Origin: Balamuthia mandrillaris
Lineage: Eukaryota; Discosea; Longamoebia; Balamuthiidae
Length of the DNA: 64,000 nucleotides
NCBI GenBank assembly: GCA_031835245.1
Contig: JAVKOQ010000028.1
Span: forward strand, 159,001-223,000
Direction of reading: 5' to 3'
Shown here: piece after piece, positions 1-14,214 of the stretch
Position numbering within the stretch: position 1 is the first letter of the stretch
Layout: each line of letters opens with the position of its first letter
Position numbers and translations under genes: made by a program
Notes under the pieces: generated by a model
The model's database searches: none
What the model was told of the DNA's origin: nothing
The model's input: the letters and a program-made list of their open reading frames with translations, nothing else

Positions 1-1106
1 GTGAGTGAGAGATCTCATCAATCAAACAAACAAAAAAAACGTAGTGAACAGTCCGTTTTGACTGCGAAAACAAAGGAACGGAGAAAAAAAATTACAAAAA
101 AGATGAGAAACACAAAAACCCAGATCCAAACGATAAGGGTTTATCAAAAAAAAAAAGCAGGCAATCCACTGACAAACAAACAAACAGAGAAGAGAGGCAG
201 CAACACTCCGACGTACTCACCTCTCACCCAAATCCCCCTTTTTTATGCCTTTCTGTTTTTTTGTGTTCGGATTTTAAAAAGTTAAAGAATGCCAAGAATG
301 CATCAAATTTTGTAATTCCAGGAATTTTCGTTTCGGCTTCTTTGTGATCGATGTACGCTGACCAAATAAGGAGTTCGAACGGAAAAAGGTAATTTAAGGC
401 AGATCTTACGCAATTGCCAGCTCTTAACTTCGGAATGGCCGTAACCTTTACGTTTTCACCGGAAATCACCGTGCAAAGACTGGTATTCTGCAGTGTTGTT
501 GGGCGTCCGCCTCTCTGTCTGGGGCGACGGCGCTATGGTGAAGTGAGTGGCGACGCCGGTAGGACCATCAGACCACGCACACCTTCTCTTACGAGGTCAC
601 TCTACCCAGGGAGGGTGACTGCTTTGTTTGTTTAACATTCTCAATGGGGTGAGAGAAAAAAAAAGTGGTGGCGACTTCGAAATGGAAATTCTATCTAAAT
701 TTCTAAAAAGAAAAAGAAAACCAGGAAAAAGAAAAGAAACGTTCACTCCCAAAAACCAACAAAAGGTAATTCCTCAGCACCTCGGTCAACATTGCCCTTA
801 TTTATTTTTATTTTCGGCCACCCACAAAAAGTAAAAAAAAAAAAAAAAAAAAAAAAGAGTAATCCATCCCTCTTCTTGGTTGGAAAAGAAAAAGTAGACC
901 TCTTCTCTTCTCTCTCCGCTCGGCAAAGAAAGATTTTTTTTTTACCCAAGTCACACGCAGAAAAAAGGTAGGAGAGAAGGCAGAAAGACCTTTTTTCTTT
1001 TTTAGACCCACTACGCTTTTGCTACTCTCTTTTTTGTTAAGAAAAATTATATTTGTCTCCAACAAAAAATAAAATTGAGTGCAGAAGAGAAGGAGGAGAA
1101 GACCAA
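1..1106. other. Upstream region, no convincing gene
   Basis: Mostly A-rich and low-complexity sequence with homopolymer runs. The stretch 410-620 has more balanced composition and could hold a short exon or an RNA, but no recognisable protein or RNA family emerged on either strand. The last few hundred bases are presumably the promoter and 5' leader of the F-box/MORN gene. Confidence 0.4.
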
Positions 1107-4100
1107 ATGTTTACTGCTGCTGCATCCCCCTCCTCCTCCTCGTCGGAGACGAACAAGAACAAGAAAAAAAAGAGCAGGGCCAGCAGCGCGAGCCACGAGC
1201 GAGGCTCTCTGGCTGGGGCGGGCGGCGGGGGCGCCACCCCTTTCCCCGTGGCCTGTCCCCCTCCCCAGAAAAAACGACGGTTTGCCTCTTGCCCATCTCT
1301 TTCCTGCCAACCTTCCTCCACATCCGCCTCCTCCTCCTGCCCCTACTCCACAACCTTACCTTCAACTGCATCTCCTTCCTCGACGGTATTAAGAATGAAC
1401 GCCCCTTCACCTTCCTCCTCTTCCTCTTCCTCTTCTTCCCTGTGCTCTTCTCCATTGAACTTTCAACAAGGTGGACCTCCTTCTACCTCAGCAACAACCG
1501 CTTTTCTTCACGACCCTACGTCTCCATTTTCCTCTCCTTCCCCCTCTTCTCCTTCAACTTTGACAGCAACAACACAGCCACATCATCATAAACAAAGCAT
1601 ACGACGCGGGCGTGCGTCAACACCAACGTTGACCGTTCATAAACCAAAACGGAAGAGACGGTGGGGAGGAGAGGAGGAGGGCGAAGAAAACGAGCAAGCA
1701 GAGGACGCGCATGCATACCACCAGCGCCACGTTCACCAACAACCACCTCACCAACGGGAGGCAGCTTTGCACCATCTCCTTTTGCCTCCACTCGTCCCTT
1801 CTCCTTCTTCATCTCCTTCTCTATCCCCTGCAACTACAACCTCCATAACCTCGATGCCGTCCTCTTACTTCAACTACTATTGCAACACCAATAATGGCGG
1901 TGGCTACTGCAGTGAAGGCCAAGAGGAGGACGCCGAGGAAGAAAGACGACGAAAGCAGGAGGGAGAGGAAGCAACTGTTAACAACAATAGCAACAACTTC
2001 AATCAGCACCGTCGGTTTAGGGCTTTGACATCCTCTGGAAGGATGCCAGCGCAAGGTCCGTTGGGTGGCGGAGAGGACTTCACTTTCGGATTAGAAGGAG
2101 GGGGAAGCAGTTCTCAGACTTGGTCATCATTGGCGTCATCTCCGCCATCTTCATCATCTTCATCGTCGTCTGCTTCTTCTTCTTTTTCAGATTGTAACGT
2201 GGAAGGAGAAGAAGGAAGAGTTGGAGGAGCGCTCTCTTCAATGCCATTGTTGCAGTTAAGAGAGCTGGTGGCAAAGTATAAAGCAGCATGCAATGACAAG
2301 CTGGTAGTGGATGCTGATGTTTTTGATAGTTTTCTCAACTATTTGAATTTGTTGGAAAAGATCGAGCAGTATTCAACGGTCAGTTCTCTCTCCCCCTCCC
2401 TCCCTCCTTCCCTCTCTCCTGTCTTGCTTTGACGCTGATTTTGGCACCCAACAATATGCACTTTAACAGAAGTTTGGCAAAGAAGAGTTTGCATGGTCGC
2501 TCGGACTGTTTGCCATTCTTCCTCTCGAAATGGTGCTTCATATCTTCTCCTACTTTACAATAGAAGAGCTATGCGGTATCCGAACCGTGTGCAAGAGCTT
2601 CAACGACATCAGCCGCCACGATGATCTCTGGAAACGCCTCTATGAGCAAAACTGTCCACCTCTTCGCAACGAGCTGTACGAGCGCTTCCGAAAGAGTTGG
2701 GAATGGCTGTTTCGTAGCAAGATGGTTCGGTTCGAAGATCCAAAACAGATACTTGACGGTGCCGTTGGATACTATCTTGTTCCTTTACCTGAACATCAAC
2801 TGCAGCAACATAGCGATGGGGGCAGAGGAGGCAGAATGACCACCACTACAACAGGAGGAACAGGCAGAAGTAACAGACAACACCGCCGGAGAAGAGGCAG
2901 ACGAGACGAAGAGGAGGAAGAACAAAACGTGCTCTGCCGCCTGGAAGGAGAATGGCGTGATGGCAACCTGCACGGCTACGGAATGGAGACAAGCCGCATT
3001 GACCCTCGTGGCGGCGTTTTTGAAGGCCAATGGCGTCACGGCCGCCTAGAAGGGTACGCCAAAGCACAGTGGCAGGACGGCGACGTCTACGAGGGCATGT
3101 GGCGGGATGACTGCGAGAACGGCCAAGGGACGCACCGCTATACAGCTGATGGGGGTTGCTACACAGGTGAATGGAAGGATAGGCAGCGCCATGGCAGGGG
3201 CAAGATGATCTACGGCGATGGAGGAGTATATGAGGGCCAGTGGGCCAACAATGCCAGGAACGGTTGTGGCGTTTGTCGGTGGCCCGACGGAAGGTTATAC
3301 GAAGGACAGTGGAAGGATGATGACCGCCACGGACAAGGAAAGATGGTGGATGCTGGCGGAGGGGTGTACGAAGGGGAGTGGTTCAAAGACTATGAGCACG
3401 GCCATGGGGTGTACATTTGGCCGGATGGAGAGCGACATGTGGGTGCTTGGTTGGATGGCTACATGAACGGCATGGGCGTGAGGTACTACGCTGATGGAAG
3501 GAAGTTCATGGGCAACTTTGTCAACGACCGCTTTGAAGGCTATGGACAGTACTATTGGCCCAGCGGGGCTCGCTATGAGGGCTATTGGAAGGACAATGTG
3601 AGGAACGGAAGAGGCACCATGTTCTTTACCGAAGGAGAGAAGTATGAGGGCGAGTGGAAGAACGACTGTCAGCACGGCTATGGCGTGTTTACTTGGCCTG
3701 GTACGTTTTCTCTCTCTCTCTCTCTTTTTGCCCTTGCATCTCTGCAATCTTGTTGTTCTCCTTCTTCCTTCTTCTTTTTTTTATTTACCATCTTCGTTAT
3801 TTTCAAAAATAAATGCACGCAGATGGCAAGAAATATACAGGTGAATGGAAAAAGAACAAACGACAAGGAATGGGGATGATGGTTGGCCGAGGCAACGTCT
3901 ACAGCGGCGGCTGGCGCAACGACCAAGAGCATGGCAAAGGTACCTTTATGCGGGCAGACTCCTCCAAGTACGTCGGAAGGTGGAAGAAAGGGCTGAAGCA
4001 CGGTGGCGGCATGGTATTTAACGAACAGGGAGAAGTCTTTTACAATGGCAAGTGGAAGAAGAACAAGCGGCATGGCTATGGAGTATACCGTACGTATATT

Positions 4101-4731
4101 TTCTGATTTTCTCTTTCTGGTTTTATTTTTTTATTTCAATTGTTATGTCCTTTGTCTCATTCGCTTTTTTCACAAAAAATAACCAGTATGGCCAAATGGC
4201 GCCAAGTACGAAGGCCGCTATCGCAAAGGAGAGAAGCACGGCTACGGCGTGCACGTCTGGCCCAACGGCGCTGAGTACAAGGGCCAATGGAAGCGCGGCG
4301 AGAAGCACGGCATGGGCTTCATGCGATATGCCGACGGCAGCACCTACGAAGGGCAATGGCGCAACGGCCGCCGCCACGGCTATGGGCTATACATTTGGCC
4401 CAACGGCAGCAAGTACGATGGGCTCTGGCAACGAGGAGAGATGGTGCCATCAATCAGCAACTACAATGGAGAGAGAAGCGGTGCGGGTGCGGGTGCGGGT
4501 GCGAGAGGGAGCGAACGGCCGGCGTTGTGGCTGGAGGAGGAAGATGAGGATAGTTCTTCTTCTTCTTCATCCTCCTCTTCGTCGTCGGGCTCATCGTCGC
4601 CGTCGTCATCGGCGGTGACCTCGGAGGCCTCGTCGGAGGGCTCCTCCGAGGAGTGCCGCTCGCCGCAGACGCACGCTCAGGACAGCCCGGTGGTCTCGCT
4701 GTCTTCCTCGGCTCTGTCATCCTCCTCTTGA
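1107..4731 (+). CDS. F-box and MORN-repeat protein
   Basis: Four exons: 1107-2378, 2470-3700, 3823-4089, 4187-4731, giving 1104 aa. The start is the first ATG in frame. Residues 1-424 are low-complexity, rich in Ser, Pro and charged runs. An F-box follows at about 435-480 (LPLEMVLHIFSYFTIEELC). After it comes a long array of about 17 MORN repeats of the form YEGxWxxxxxxGxGxxxWxDG, then a Ser-rich acidic tail. F-box proteins recruit substrates to SCF ubiquitin ligases, and MORN arrays often bind membranes or partner proteins, so this is probably a substrate adaptor near a membrane. The substrate is unknown. Introns fall inside the MORN array and both ends rejoin the repeat in register, which supports the model. 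Confidence 0.88.
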
Positions 4732-5086
4732 ACAAGAAGGGGGGGGGGGGCAGAGATGCTTTGTACATGTGACACCTTTCCAATGGGCACAATGAAAAAT
4801 TATCCAAAAAATTTGGCTCACAATCCCACCCAAAATTTACTACCAATTTTTGGACGATTTTCCCCATCTCATACCCCCTTGCCATTGGGATATTGTCATG
4901 TACAAAAAAAAATGCGGCAAAAAAACTCATGCGAACTCCATCATGTCGTCGTGGGAGAGATATCTATCTCACGGGACGACACGAAAGAAGAGAAAAGAAA
5001 GAAAAAATAAATACCCGTCGCCGAAGAAAGAAGAAAGAAGAGAAAGAAGGAGAGGAGAGAGACGTGGCACTTTTTTTTTTCTTTGT

Positions 5087-5125
<39 letters not shown>

Positions 5126-5226
5126 GGTGTGTGCCGCGCTCTTTTTTCTCTCTCTCTCTCTTTTCCTTCTTTAGTGGGTTTGGTGAACTTTTTTTAAAAA
5201 AAACCACACAAAACGAAACAAAAGCA
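4732..5226. other. Intergenic, MORN gene to ALG5
   Basis: 3' end of the MORN gene and promoter of ALG5. It holds a G run after the stop codon, A-rich sequence and a 37-base T run at 5088-5124 followed by (TC)n. No gene seen. Confidence 0.6.
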
Positions 5227-5862
5227 ATGGCGTTCTTAGGCCTCACCGAGGCGGTGGTTCTTCTGCTGGCCGGCCTTTTTGTACGCCGACGCTTCACTTT
5301 TTTTATTGTTATCATCATTATTAATCTCTTACTTTTTTCTTTGTTGCTCCGTTTTTTTTTGAAAGCTGTTCATCTCCATCAAATTGTTCCGCTACCTTCG
5401 TGAGCTCTCCAAAACGAGCGTTCTCTGGGAGGAAGGAGAGCGAGCCTACGTGGACGTCAGCACCAACGAGCGCAAAAATTTTCCCTCCACTACGCTCTCC
5501 CCCGCCGTCACCCTCTCCGTGGTCATCCCGGCCTACAACGAGGAGAAGCGGCTGCCGGTCATGTTGGACGAGACCCTGGACTACCTCGACGGAAGGAGGC
5601 GGAAAGACCCGCACTTCTCCTTTGAGATCATTGTGGTGGATGATGGGAGCAGGGACAAGACCACCAAAGTGGCGCATGAGTACGCGAAGAAGAGGAACGA
5701 CGGGGAGGACCTGCGAGTGCTGACGCTGTTGAAGAACAGGGGTAAAGGAGGAGCTGTAAAAAGGGTTTGTTCATTTCTCTCGTTTTTTTTAATTATTGTT
5801 ATTTTGCTTCATCTCTTCTCTTGCTCTCTCTTCCTCTCTGCTCTAGTTCTCTCGTTCTAGCC

Positions 5863-5914
<52 letters not shown>

Positions 5915-6623
5915 TCTATCTTCTTTCTTTGATGAAGCGTTACAAACGGAATGAATGCTGATATGATGACAACAGGGCATGCTCTGTGCGCGTGGTGAGT
6001 ACATTTTGATGGTGGATGCTGACGGAGCAACCAAGTTTTCCGACATTGAAAGGCTCGAGGCGAAATTGAAAAAAGTTGAAGAAAATGAGTTTGGAATTGC
6101 GGTGGGCTCTCGGGACCATCTTAAAGATGACGCTGTTGCCAAGGTTAACTCACTTCCTTGTTGTTTACTTTCTTGCTTTACTATCCGTATTTTTGCTTGC
6201 TTTTTTATCTTCTTTCTTCTTCTTGCTTCTTTTTCTTTCTTCACATCATCTCACCTTATTTCTTTGTTTTTAAAATAAATTCAAACCTATCAGAGGTCTC
6301 CTCTCCGCAACTTGTTGATGCACGGCTTCCACATGTTCGTGTTGATGTGCGTGCGAGGCATCAAAGACACACAATGCGGCTTCAAGCTGTTCACCAGAAA
6401 GGCAGCCTTCAGCGTAGCCCCTTCCTTACACATCGAGAGATGGGCGTTCGACGTGGAGTTGCTTTACATCGCGCAACAGAAGAAGATACCCATCGTGGAG
6501 GTGGCGGTGAACTGGCAGGAGATTGCCGGCTCAACATTGGAGCCGCTCACCGCATCCATACAGATGGCGCGCGACATCTTTCGCATTCGGTTGTTCTATG
6601 CTTTGGGTGTATGGAAGTATTAA
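5227..6623 (+). CDS. ALG5: Dolichyl-phosphate beta-glucosyltransferase
   Basis: Exons 5227-5280, 5366-5764, 5976-6143 and 6294-6623 give 316 aa, close to the usual ALG5 length. The N-terminus is a membrane anchor. A GT-A/GT2 fold follows with VVIPAYNEEKRLP, the nucleotide-binding VVDDGSRDKT, NRGKGGAV and the DXD-like MVDADGATKFSD. The C-terminal part carries the family signature ERWAFDVELL and WQEIAGSTLEP. The enzyme transfers glucose from UDP-glucose to dolichyl phosphate on the cytosolic face of the ER, making the donor used to finish the N-glycan precursor. All exon junctions keep the frame. The identification rests on several motifs in the right order. Confidence 0.95.
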
Positions 6624-8170
<1,547 letters not shown>

Positions 8171-8749
8171 GTTTGTTGTAGTGTAGTGTGGTGTAACCCA
8201 CCACAACCCGCTTGATAATAATAATGTTAAAAACACATCCTCTCTTGTCTGGTTGTCCTTTCTTCTCGGCCTTTTTCGCGTGCAACTTCCTTTTGTTCAT
8301 CCTTCTAGCGAGAAAGTACAGAACTAAGACAGCGTAGCTGAAGGCCAGGAGATAACCGTATCTATTTTTTGTTGCGGGTTAAACAAAACAAAGTGATGCG
8401 TCGCGGCGCAGTGCGGCCTTTTGGTGTCGCACCTCCTTTCATCCTATTTGCTTGCGGTGCTGGCTTTCCTAGTTCGTGGATAACTTGAAGCAGTGTTCAT
8501 TGCTCTGCGTTCTTCCTCACAACAGCTAGAACCCAAACCCTCTTTCCCATACTTTGACCAAGTCTAAAGAACTCATGAAACAACCCTTTGCTTAACACAC
8601 GGTAACCCCTCTTAGGTTTGGATTGTATTGATAAATACACACCCAGCCCGCCAAAAATAAATAAATAAATAAATGATTACCATCAAGAACAGAACATAAA
8701 ATAAAAAAGCGTTTGTTGTTGGTTACTGTATGAAATGTTGGGTTGGGTT
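8171..8749. other. Intergenic between convergent actin and eIF3g
   Basis: The 3' regions of both genes. A small hairpin (stem TGTGGTG/CACCACA) follows the actin stop at about 8187-8205. No reading frame, tRNA or other RNA was recognised in the remaining sequence. Confidence 0.5.
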
Positions 8750-10203
8750 TTAAAAGTTTTGAGAAGGTCTGGCCCACTCCACGTTGAGAATGAGGTGGTC
8801 GTAGCCATAGCCACTGAGGTTCTCGATGGCCTTGGCTGCATCCTCCTTGTAGGCGAACGTGATGAAGGCAAAGCCGCGGGACAAACCGGTGGATTTGTTC
8901 TTGGCGAGGAAGACTCGTTGGATGGGTCCGAACCTTCGGAACAGTTCGCGCAGATCTTCCTCCCTTGTGTCGTCGGACAAGTTTGTGACACGCACTGTGG
9001 TTGTGTCGTCTGTTTAAATTGTTTGTGTGTAAGTCCATAAATTCCAAAGACAGGAGAGAAGAAACTAATAAAATAACAACGATAAAAAAAGAGAGCATGG
9101 GAAAACGATAAAAGGAAAGAAAAGGCATACCTCTTTCTCTGTCGCGATCAGCTCCACGACGAAGCGAGGGCGGAAGGTAAGCTCCACCCGCTCTGTCACC
9201 ACCTTCAGCAGGAGCACCTTCTACATTGTAGAAAAAAAAGAGAATATAGAGTTGAAGAGAACAAGAGGAAAATTAAGGAAATGAGAAAATCAACAAATGA
9301 ACGATGGTCAGGATGGATACCAACACAAAACAACAAAACAACAAAAAACAAAGCAAAGCAAAAAAAAAGGACAATTGGTGAGGGGAGGGATAGAAACCTT
9401 CTTTGTCTTCTGAAGCGCCACCGGTAACCTCGTCCCAACTGCGGGCACCCAATCTTTGTGCTCTGCTCATCCAGGTCTCCTTCTTGGTGGGCACATCATC
9501 GATAACTAGCTTCATGCTTTCCTCCTCCTCCTCTCTCTTCTTTCGGCTCGTCAGTTCGACCTCCACCACCTCTCCCAACAGGGTAACTCCTTGTTCTCCT
9601 GGTCGGCAGTCACCAAATTTGGCCCATTTCTTTGAAAACAAGGAGAGAAAAAAAAAGAGATGAGAAGTTGCAAAAGGAAAACAAAGAAGAGGTCGAGACA
9701 CGAAGAGGAAAAACAAGGGAGTCGAGAAAAGCGAGCAGAAGCGAAGAGAAAATGTGGAGAAGAAAGGGAAGGAGGAAGAGCGAAGAGAAGAAAAGCGGAA
9801 AGAGAGAGACAGGAAAGAAGACAACAGTGAAAAAAAGAGGCTCAAATGCGAAAGCAGGGTATACCTTGCGTGCTTGCGCTTGTTTGCTGATCTTGACGCG
9901 CTTTTTGTACACTTTGAGATTTTTTGTGGTTTTGACCTTCTGGCCGAGCTCGTTGGTGGTGTACTCGACCACGGTCCTTATTCTCACTCCGTTTTCGTCG
10001 GGCTGAGACTCTATGACCTTGGTGCCGGTCATATCTCTCTCCTCCTCCTCAATGTCACCCCAACTGGGTTTATCGCTGTTGCATTGAATAGCACAAATAA
10101 AATATTGTCAGTGTTCGCTCACACTCACCCCCAAATAACAGAAAAGAGAGAAAGAGCGAGAGAACAGGTGTGTGACGTACCCCCAAAGTTGATCTGTTTC
10201 CAT
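8750..10203 (-). CDS. EIF3G: Translation initiation factor eIF3 subunit G
   Basis: Five exons on the minus strand: 10203-10181, 10075-9865, 9629-9398, 9220-9131 and 9009-8750, giving 271 aa. The start METDQLWG splices to DKPSWGDIEEEE. Next comes the family N-terminal region with VIESQPDENG and EYTTNELGQKVK. A middle segment reads KFGDCRPGEQG. A C-terminal RRM has RNP2 VRVTNLSDD and RNP1 SRGFAFITF and ends WARPSQNF. The protein is part of the cytoplasmic eIF3 complex, which loads mRNA on the 40S ribosomal subunit. It is slightly shorter than animal eIF3g. The 23-nt first exon is unusual, but the frame and the conserved W-G-D/E motif support it. Confidence 0.93.
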
Positions 10204-11503
10204 GTTGTTGTGTTCTGAATTCTTTTTTTTTTGTTTGAACAAATATAAAAATATTGTTAGTGATTGACGTTCGTTTTTTTTTTTTTCAGAAAGCCCCAAC
10301 ACACCACCGCAGAAGAACGTTCAAAGAACACAAACCGTTGGTTTTCCCAAAAGCTTCCTTTCGATCCGATGTGTTGTTTTTCTTTATTCCTTCTTTCTTC
10401 TCTTTTTTTTTTGTTCTTCCTGCTCATTACTCCTCAAGCACGACTCATCCTCAACTCCACCTTTGGCATCTTCAGAATGGAAAGAATGTTGATCGTTCCG
10501 AGGGGTCATTGGTGTTTCGCTCAACACTCCTCAAGCACTACGCATCATTACTCCTCAAGCACGACTCATCCTCAACCCTACTCCTTTGGCATCTTCAGAA
10601 TGGCAAGAATGTTGATCGTTCCGAGGGGTCATCCCTTACATCTCCTCTACAACCCCGAAATTAGGCACAATTCCCCATTTCCATTTCGTGTCGACAATCC
10701 TAACAACCATCGATCTAAAGTGCCCCCATCTCTGATTTTCCGTTGGTTCCGTCCGGGTTTGACCACGATCAGAACGGAAAACCCTCGCCCATCTCATAAA
10801 CCGCAGGGCAACCCTGCCCCTCCACGCGTCTTCAGCGCAGCAACCAAACAACAGGCCAAGAAAGCACAGAAACCGAGAGAGGGGGGAGTCTGCTCTCTTT
10901 CCATCCTTCCTTCCTTCCCTCCTGCCCGCAACGAATCAATTCTTCTGCCCTTCCCCTCCCCTCCCCTCCACATTGTTTTTTTTTTTGGTATTCCAAGGTT
11001 TGGCTTTCACCACTCTCTTTTTTTGTACCCCTCCCCTCCTTCCTTGTTCGATGAGGAGGATGTCCTCCTTTACCATCGCTGACCGTCTACTACCTTTTTT
11101 TTTTTCTCGTTTTTCTTCGAACACGGTGTTGGTGCTTGCTGCTGCCCGTTCTTTCTTTCTTTCTTTCTTTCGGTTGTTCCCGTTTGGGTTGCCCACTACT
11201 TTTGTTTTGTGGGTACTGCTGCCCTGCTGACCTGTTGTTGTCGTTTCCTTTTCCTTTCTTTCTCTCTCGCTTTTCTCTCACTACGCTTTCTCTCTTCACC
11301 GCTGCCGTTGCCGTTGCTGTTGCCGCTGCTGCCAACGGGGTTGCTGATACTGCTGCTGCTCCTCGATGGGACCAACAGACGGATAGAGCAAAAGTTAGCC
11401 CCATACATTCCAACTGCGGCAGTGATAGTTTTCTGAGTATCCAAGCAAGGAAGAAAGATCAAACGAGCAAGCGATCAAACAGAGCAACCAACAACGCTGA
11501 AGG
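10204..11503. other. 1.3-kb intergenic region with a partial duplication
   Basis: Separates divergent eIF3g and the SWIM/RING gene, so it contains both promoters. It holds an imperfect direct duplication (10425-10509 and 10546-10632). An open frame of about 270 codons crosses the region but lacks an early ATG and is low-complexity, so I do not call it a gene. Confidence 0.5.
10425..10632. repeat. Direct repeat, about 85 bp, two copies plus a fragment
   Basis: Copy 1 is 10425-10509 and copy 2 is 10546-10632. Both contain CATTACTCCTCAAGCACGAC and end GATCGTTCCGAGGGGTCAT. A partial third copy of the left end lies at about 10527-10547. Confidence 0.85.
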
Positions 11504-13879
11504 ATGTTGAGGGTAAAGCCGCAAGTAAGCAACGAGTTGGCGCGAGCGCAAGCGCTGGAAGAACTGGAGGAAGAGGAAGAAGAGGAGGAAGAGGAAGAAG
11601 AGGAGGAAGAGGAGGAAGAGGAAGAAGAAGAGGAAGAAGAGGAAGAAGAGGAGGATGGAGAAACTGTACTAATTGAAGAAATAGTAGAAGAACTGGTGGA
11701 GGAAGAAGAGGTAGAGGAAGAGGAGATGGAAGGAGAGGAGGAAGCAGCTTCACAGCGAGGTGATAGGGCAGAACCAGAGAAGGAGAAGAAGAAAAAAGCA
11801 GGATTTGTATGCACGGTCTGCGGCAAGAAGATCAACTCTGCGCGAGGATTGGCCATTCACACTGGTCGGTTGCACAAAGGAGAGGCCTCCAATAGCGCCA
11901 CCGATGTTGTTTCTCGGGCAGAGACAAGCCCAGCCACTTCGCCTGCTTCTGCCTCTGCTGCCGCGGCTCCTATCGCCACTGCTCCCACTGCCGACTCTTT
12001 AAACACCAACAATGGTAGCTCGAAGAGGAGTAGTAAAAGCAAAAGCAAGAGCAAAAGTAAAAGCAAAAACAAGAGGGAGAAGGATGGCGAGCACCATCAC
12101 CACTCGAAAAAGAAAAAATCGTCCAAGAAGAAGTCGTCCAAGAAAAAGCACAAGTCGAGGCAGCATATGCTGCAACCACAATCCCAACAACAAACCCAGC
12201 CGCGGCCGACCACTACCACCGCTTCATCTTCAACTGCTCCTACCTTTGATCAACAACTTCAACCTCAGCCGCAACAACCATTACTCTCACAAATGAGTGG
12301 CAGCATTGGCGTGGAGCTTCCTGTGGACCCATCCAGTCTTCCCGCTGAGGAAACCGCCTCTGTCTCTGGACACTTTCCCAGTTCTTCATCCGCTTCTTCC
12401 TCTACCTCTTCACCGCCTTCCTCTTCATTCTCTCCTACCTCTTCTCCCTTCCTTTCTACTCCTGGCGCTGGAGCTACTGGCACTGGTGAAGGATTAGGCG
12501 TGAATGTAGGCGTAGGTGTAGCCGTGGTAAGCTCGCTTTCTGGTAGTAGCAGCCCTCAAGAAACGCCAGGTAGGAAGAGAAAGAGACACACCGCTTCACC
12601 CTCAGTACAAGAGAAACGGTTGGAACGATATCGCAGCGCTCCTTCTAAGGTATTTTCTATTTCCTTTCTATTTCTTCTTTCGAATGTGTAACACAATTCC
12701 TATTGAAATGTGCAGCAAGTGCAAGATAGGATCGATCGCGCATTGGGACAACGTATGTTCCTTGTGCAGCGGTGCGAACCTTCGGACAAGGACCTTCGCG
12801 AGTTGCGGCGGCAATTTGTAGTACTTGGTTAGATTTCTCTCCTTCATTCTTAGTTATCTTCCTTCTCCTTTCTCGTGTCTCTGATTTTCGCCTCTCAAAT
12901 TAATGCCTCTATTTTTGGGGGTAAAACTTAGCAGGATCTGTAGGCAATGTGTACACAGTAACGATAGGCCACAGGCCCGAATGCTCTTGTCCCGATCACG
13001 CAAAGGGCAATCTCTGCAAGCACATCGTATGCCCAACAGCCTTTTGTTTTTCTACCCTTTATCCATAAGCAACTCACTTTGCTCTCTCTCTCTCTCTCGT
13101 TTACTTTCTCCTCCAGCTGTTTGTAATGTTGAAAGTATTGCGGGTTTCCTCTACTTCGCCGCTGGTCTACCAACGGGCGTTGCTCTCAGCAGAGTTGGAG
13201 GAGATATTGCGGAACGCTCCGACTGATCCACGCACTAAAGTGTTGGCCAGCGAGGCTGTCCGTAAGCATTACGCCGAGTTGACTGGAGAGACGGACTTTA
13301 GTCGAAGAGCTATCGATGGCGATTGGTACAATCTTATTCTTTCCGTTCTGTTTTTCTTGTTTCTGCTTCTCTTTCTTTGTTATTTCGTCTCACCTCATTT
13401 CAACTTTTCGACGAACAAACAAAAAAAGCCCTATTTGTTATGAGGAGATGAGAGAGGACGAGAAACTGGTATGGTGCAAGGGCGCATGTGGCAACAACGT
13501 ACACGCCGAGTGCTTCTCTCAGTGGATGCTGATGAAGAGAGAGCGGGGTGAGGCCGTCACTTGCGTCTACTGCCGTGCACCTTGGGAGGACGACCCCATC
13601 AAGAAAAAGGGCAATGGTCTGTACTACAATGAAGGATATCTGAACCTCTCTGCCTTGCAGCCTGGCATTTCTAAAGAAAGACGTACGTTTCTCCATTCTC
13701 ATTCTCCATTCTCCATTCCTCTTTTCTTTTCTCATTTTTCTCCTTCTTTCTACTTCATATCTTTAGCAGAGTTTCAGTCATGGTCATCACAGTATTACAA
13801 CGAAGAAGATGACGATGAGTTTAACCGGTTACGTTATGCTGGCGGTGCTTTCTACGCACATGGTTTAGACATTTGGTAG
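11504..13879 (+). CDS. C2H2, SWIM and RING zinc-finger protein (ZSWIM2-like E3)
   Basis: Six exons: 11504-12649, 12716-12827, 12935-13026, 13117-13325, 13429-13682 and 13767-13879, giving 641 aa. Residues 20-50 are a nearly pure Glu run. A C2H2 finger follows (CTVCGKKINSARGLAIHTGR), then a long Ser/Gln/Lys-rich linker. A SWIM finger, CSCPDHAKGNLCKH, spans exon 3. A RING-type finger starts CPICYEEM, created by splicing TG|C across exons 4 and 5, and continues CKGACGNNVHAECFSQWM and CVYCRAPW. SWIM plus RING is the arrangement of ZSWIM2/MEX-type ubiquitin ligases, so it is probably an E3. Substrate unknown. An additional upstream exon is possible. Confidence 0.85.
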
Positions 13880-14214
13880 CATAGAGAGAACGAAAGAAGA
13901 TAAAAAAAAAACGAGCAAAACGAAAGGAAAGAACAAGGAGCAAGGAGAGAAGTTCAGTTCTTTGCTTTGTTGCGTTTTTGTTTCTTGGGGTTGTTCTTCT
14001 CCTGACCCTTTCTCTTTGGCAACGGGAAGAAAAATTATTTGTGGTATTAGTAGTAGATAGAAAAAAAAAATCAAAGACGAGGAGGAAAAGAAAGCAAGCG
14101 ATAACATCTCGCTGTTGCAAACGCTTCAAAAAAAAAAACAACATGGATGCATAAAAACATAAACCATTCTCTTGTTTTTTTTTTTTTTTTTTTTATTTAA
14201 AGTAAAAAAAAACC
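13880..14214. other. Intergenic between convergent genes
   Basis: 3' regions of the SWIM/RING gene and the UFD1 fusion gene. It contains A runs and a 20-base T run near 14177-14196. No gene seen. Confidence 0.6.

Noticed and set aside
414-635. Possible exon or small RNA at 410-620
   Set aside because: Balanced composition and possible splice-like ends, but no family fit for protein, 5S rRNA, tRNA or spliceosomal RNA.
10264-11082. 272-codon open frame in the eIF3g/SWIM spacer
   Set aside because: No ATG at its start, low-complexity, and no recognisable domain. The internal repeat is explained by the DNA duplication.
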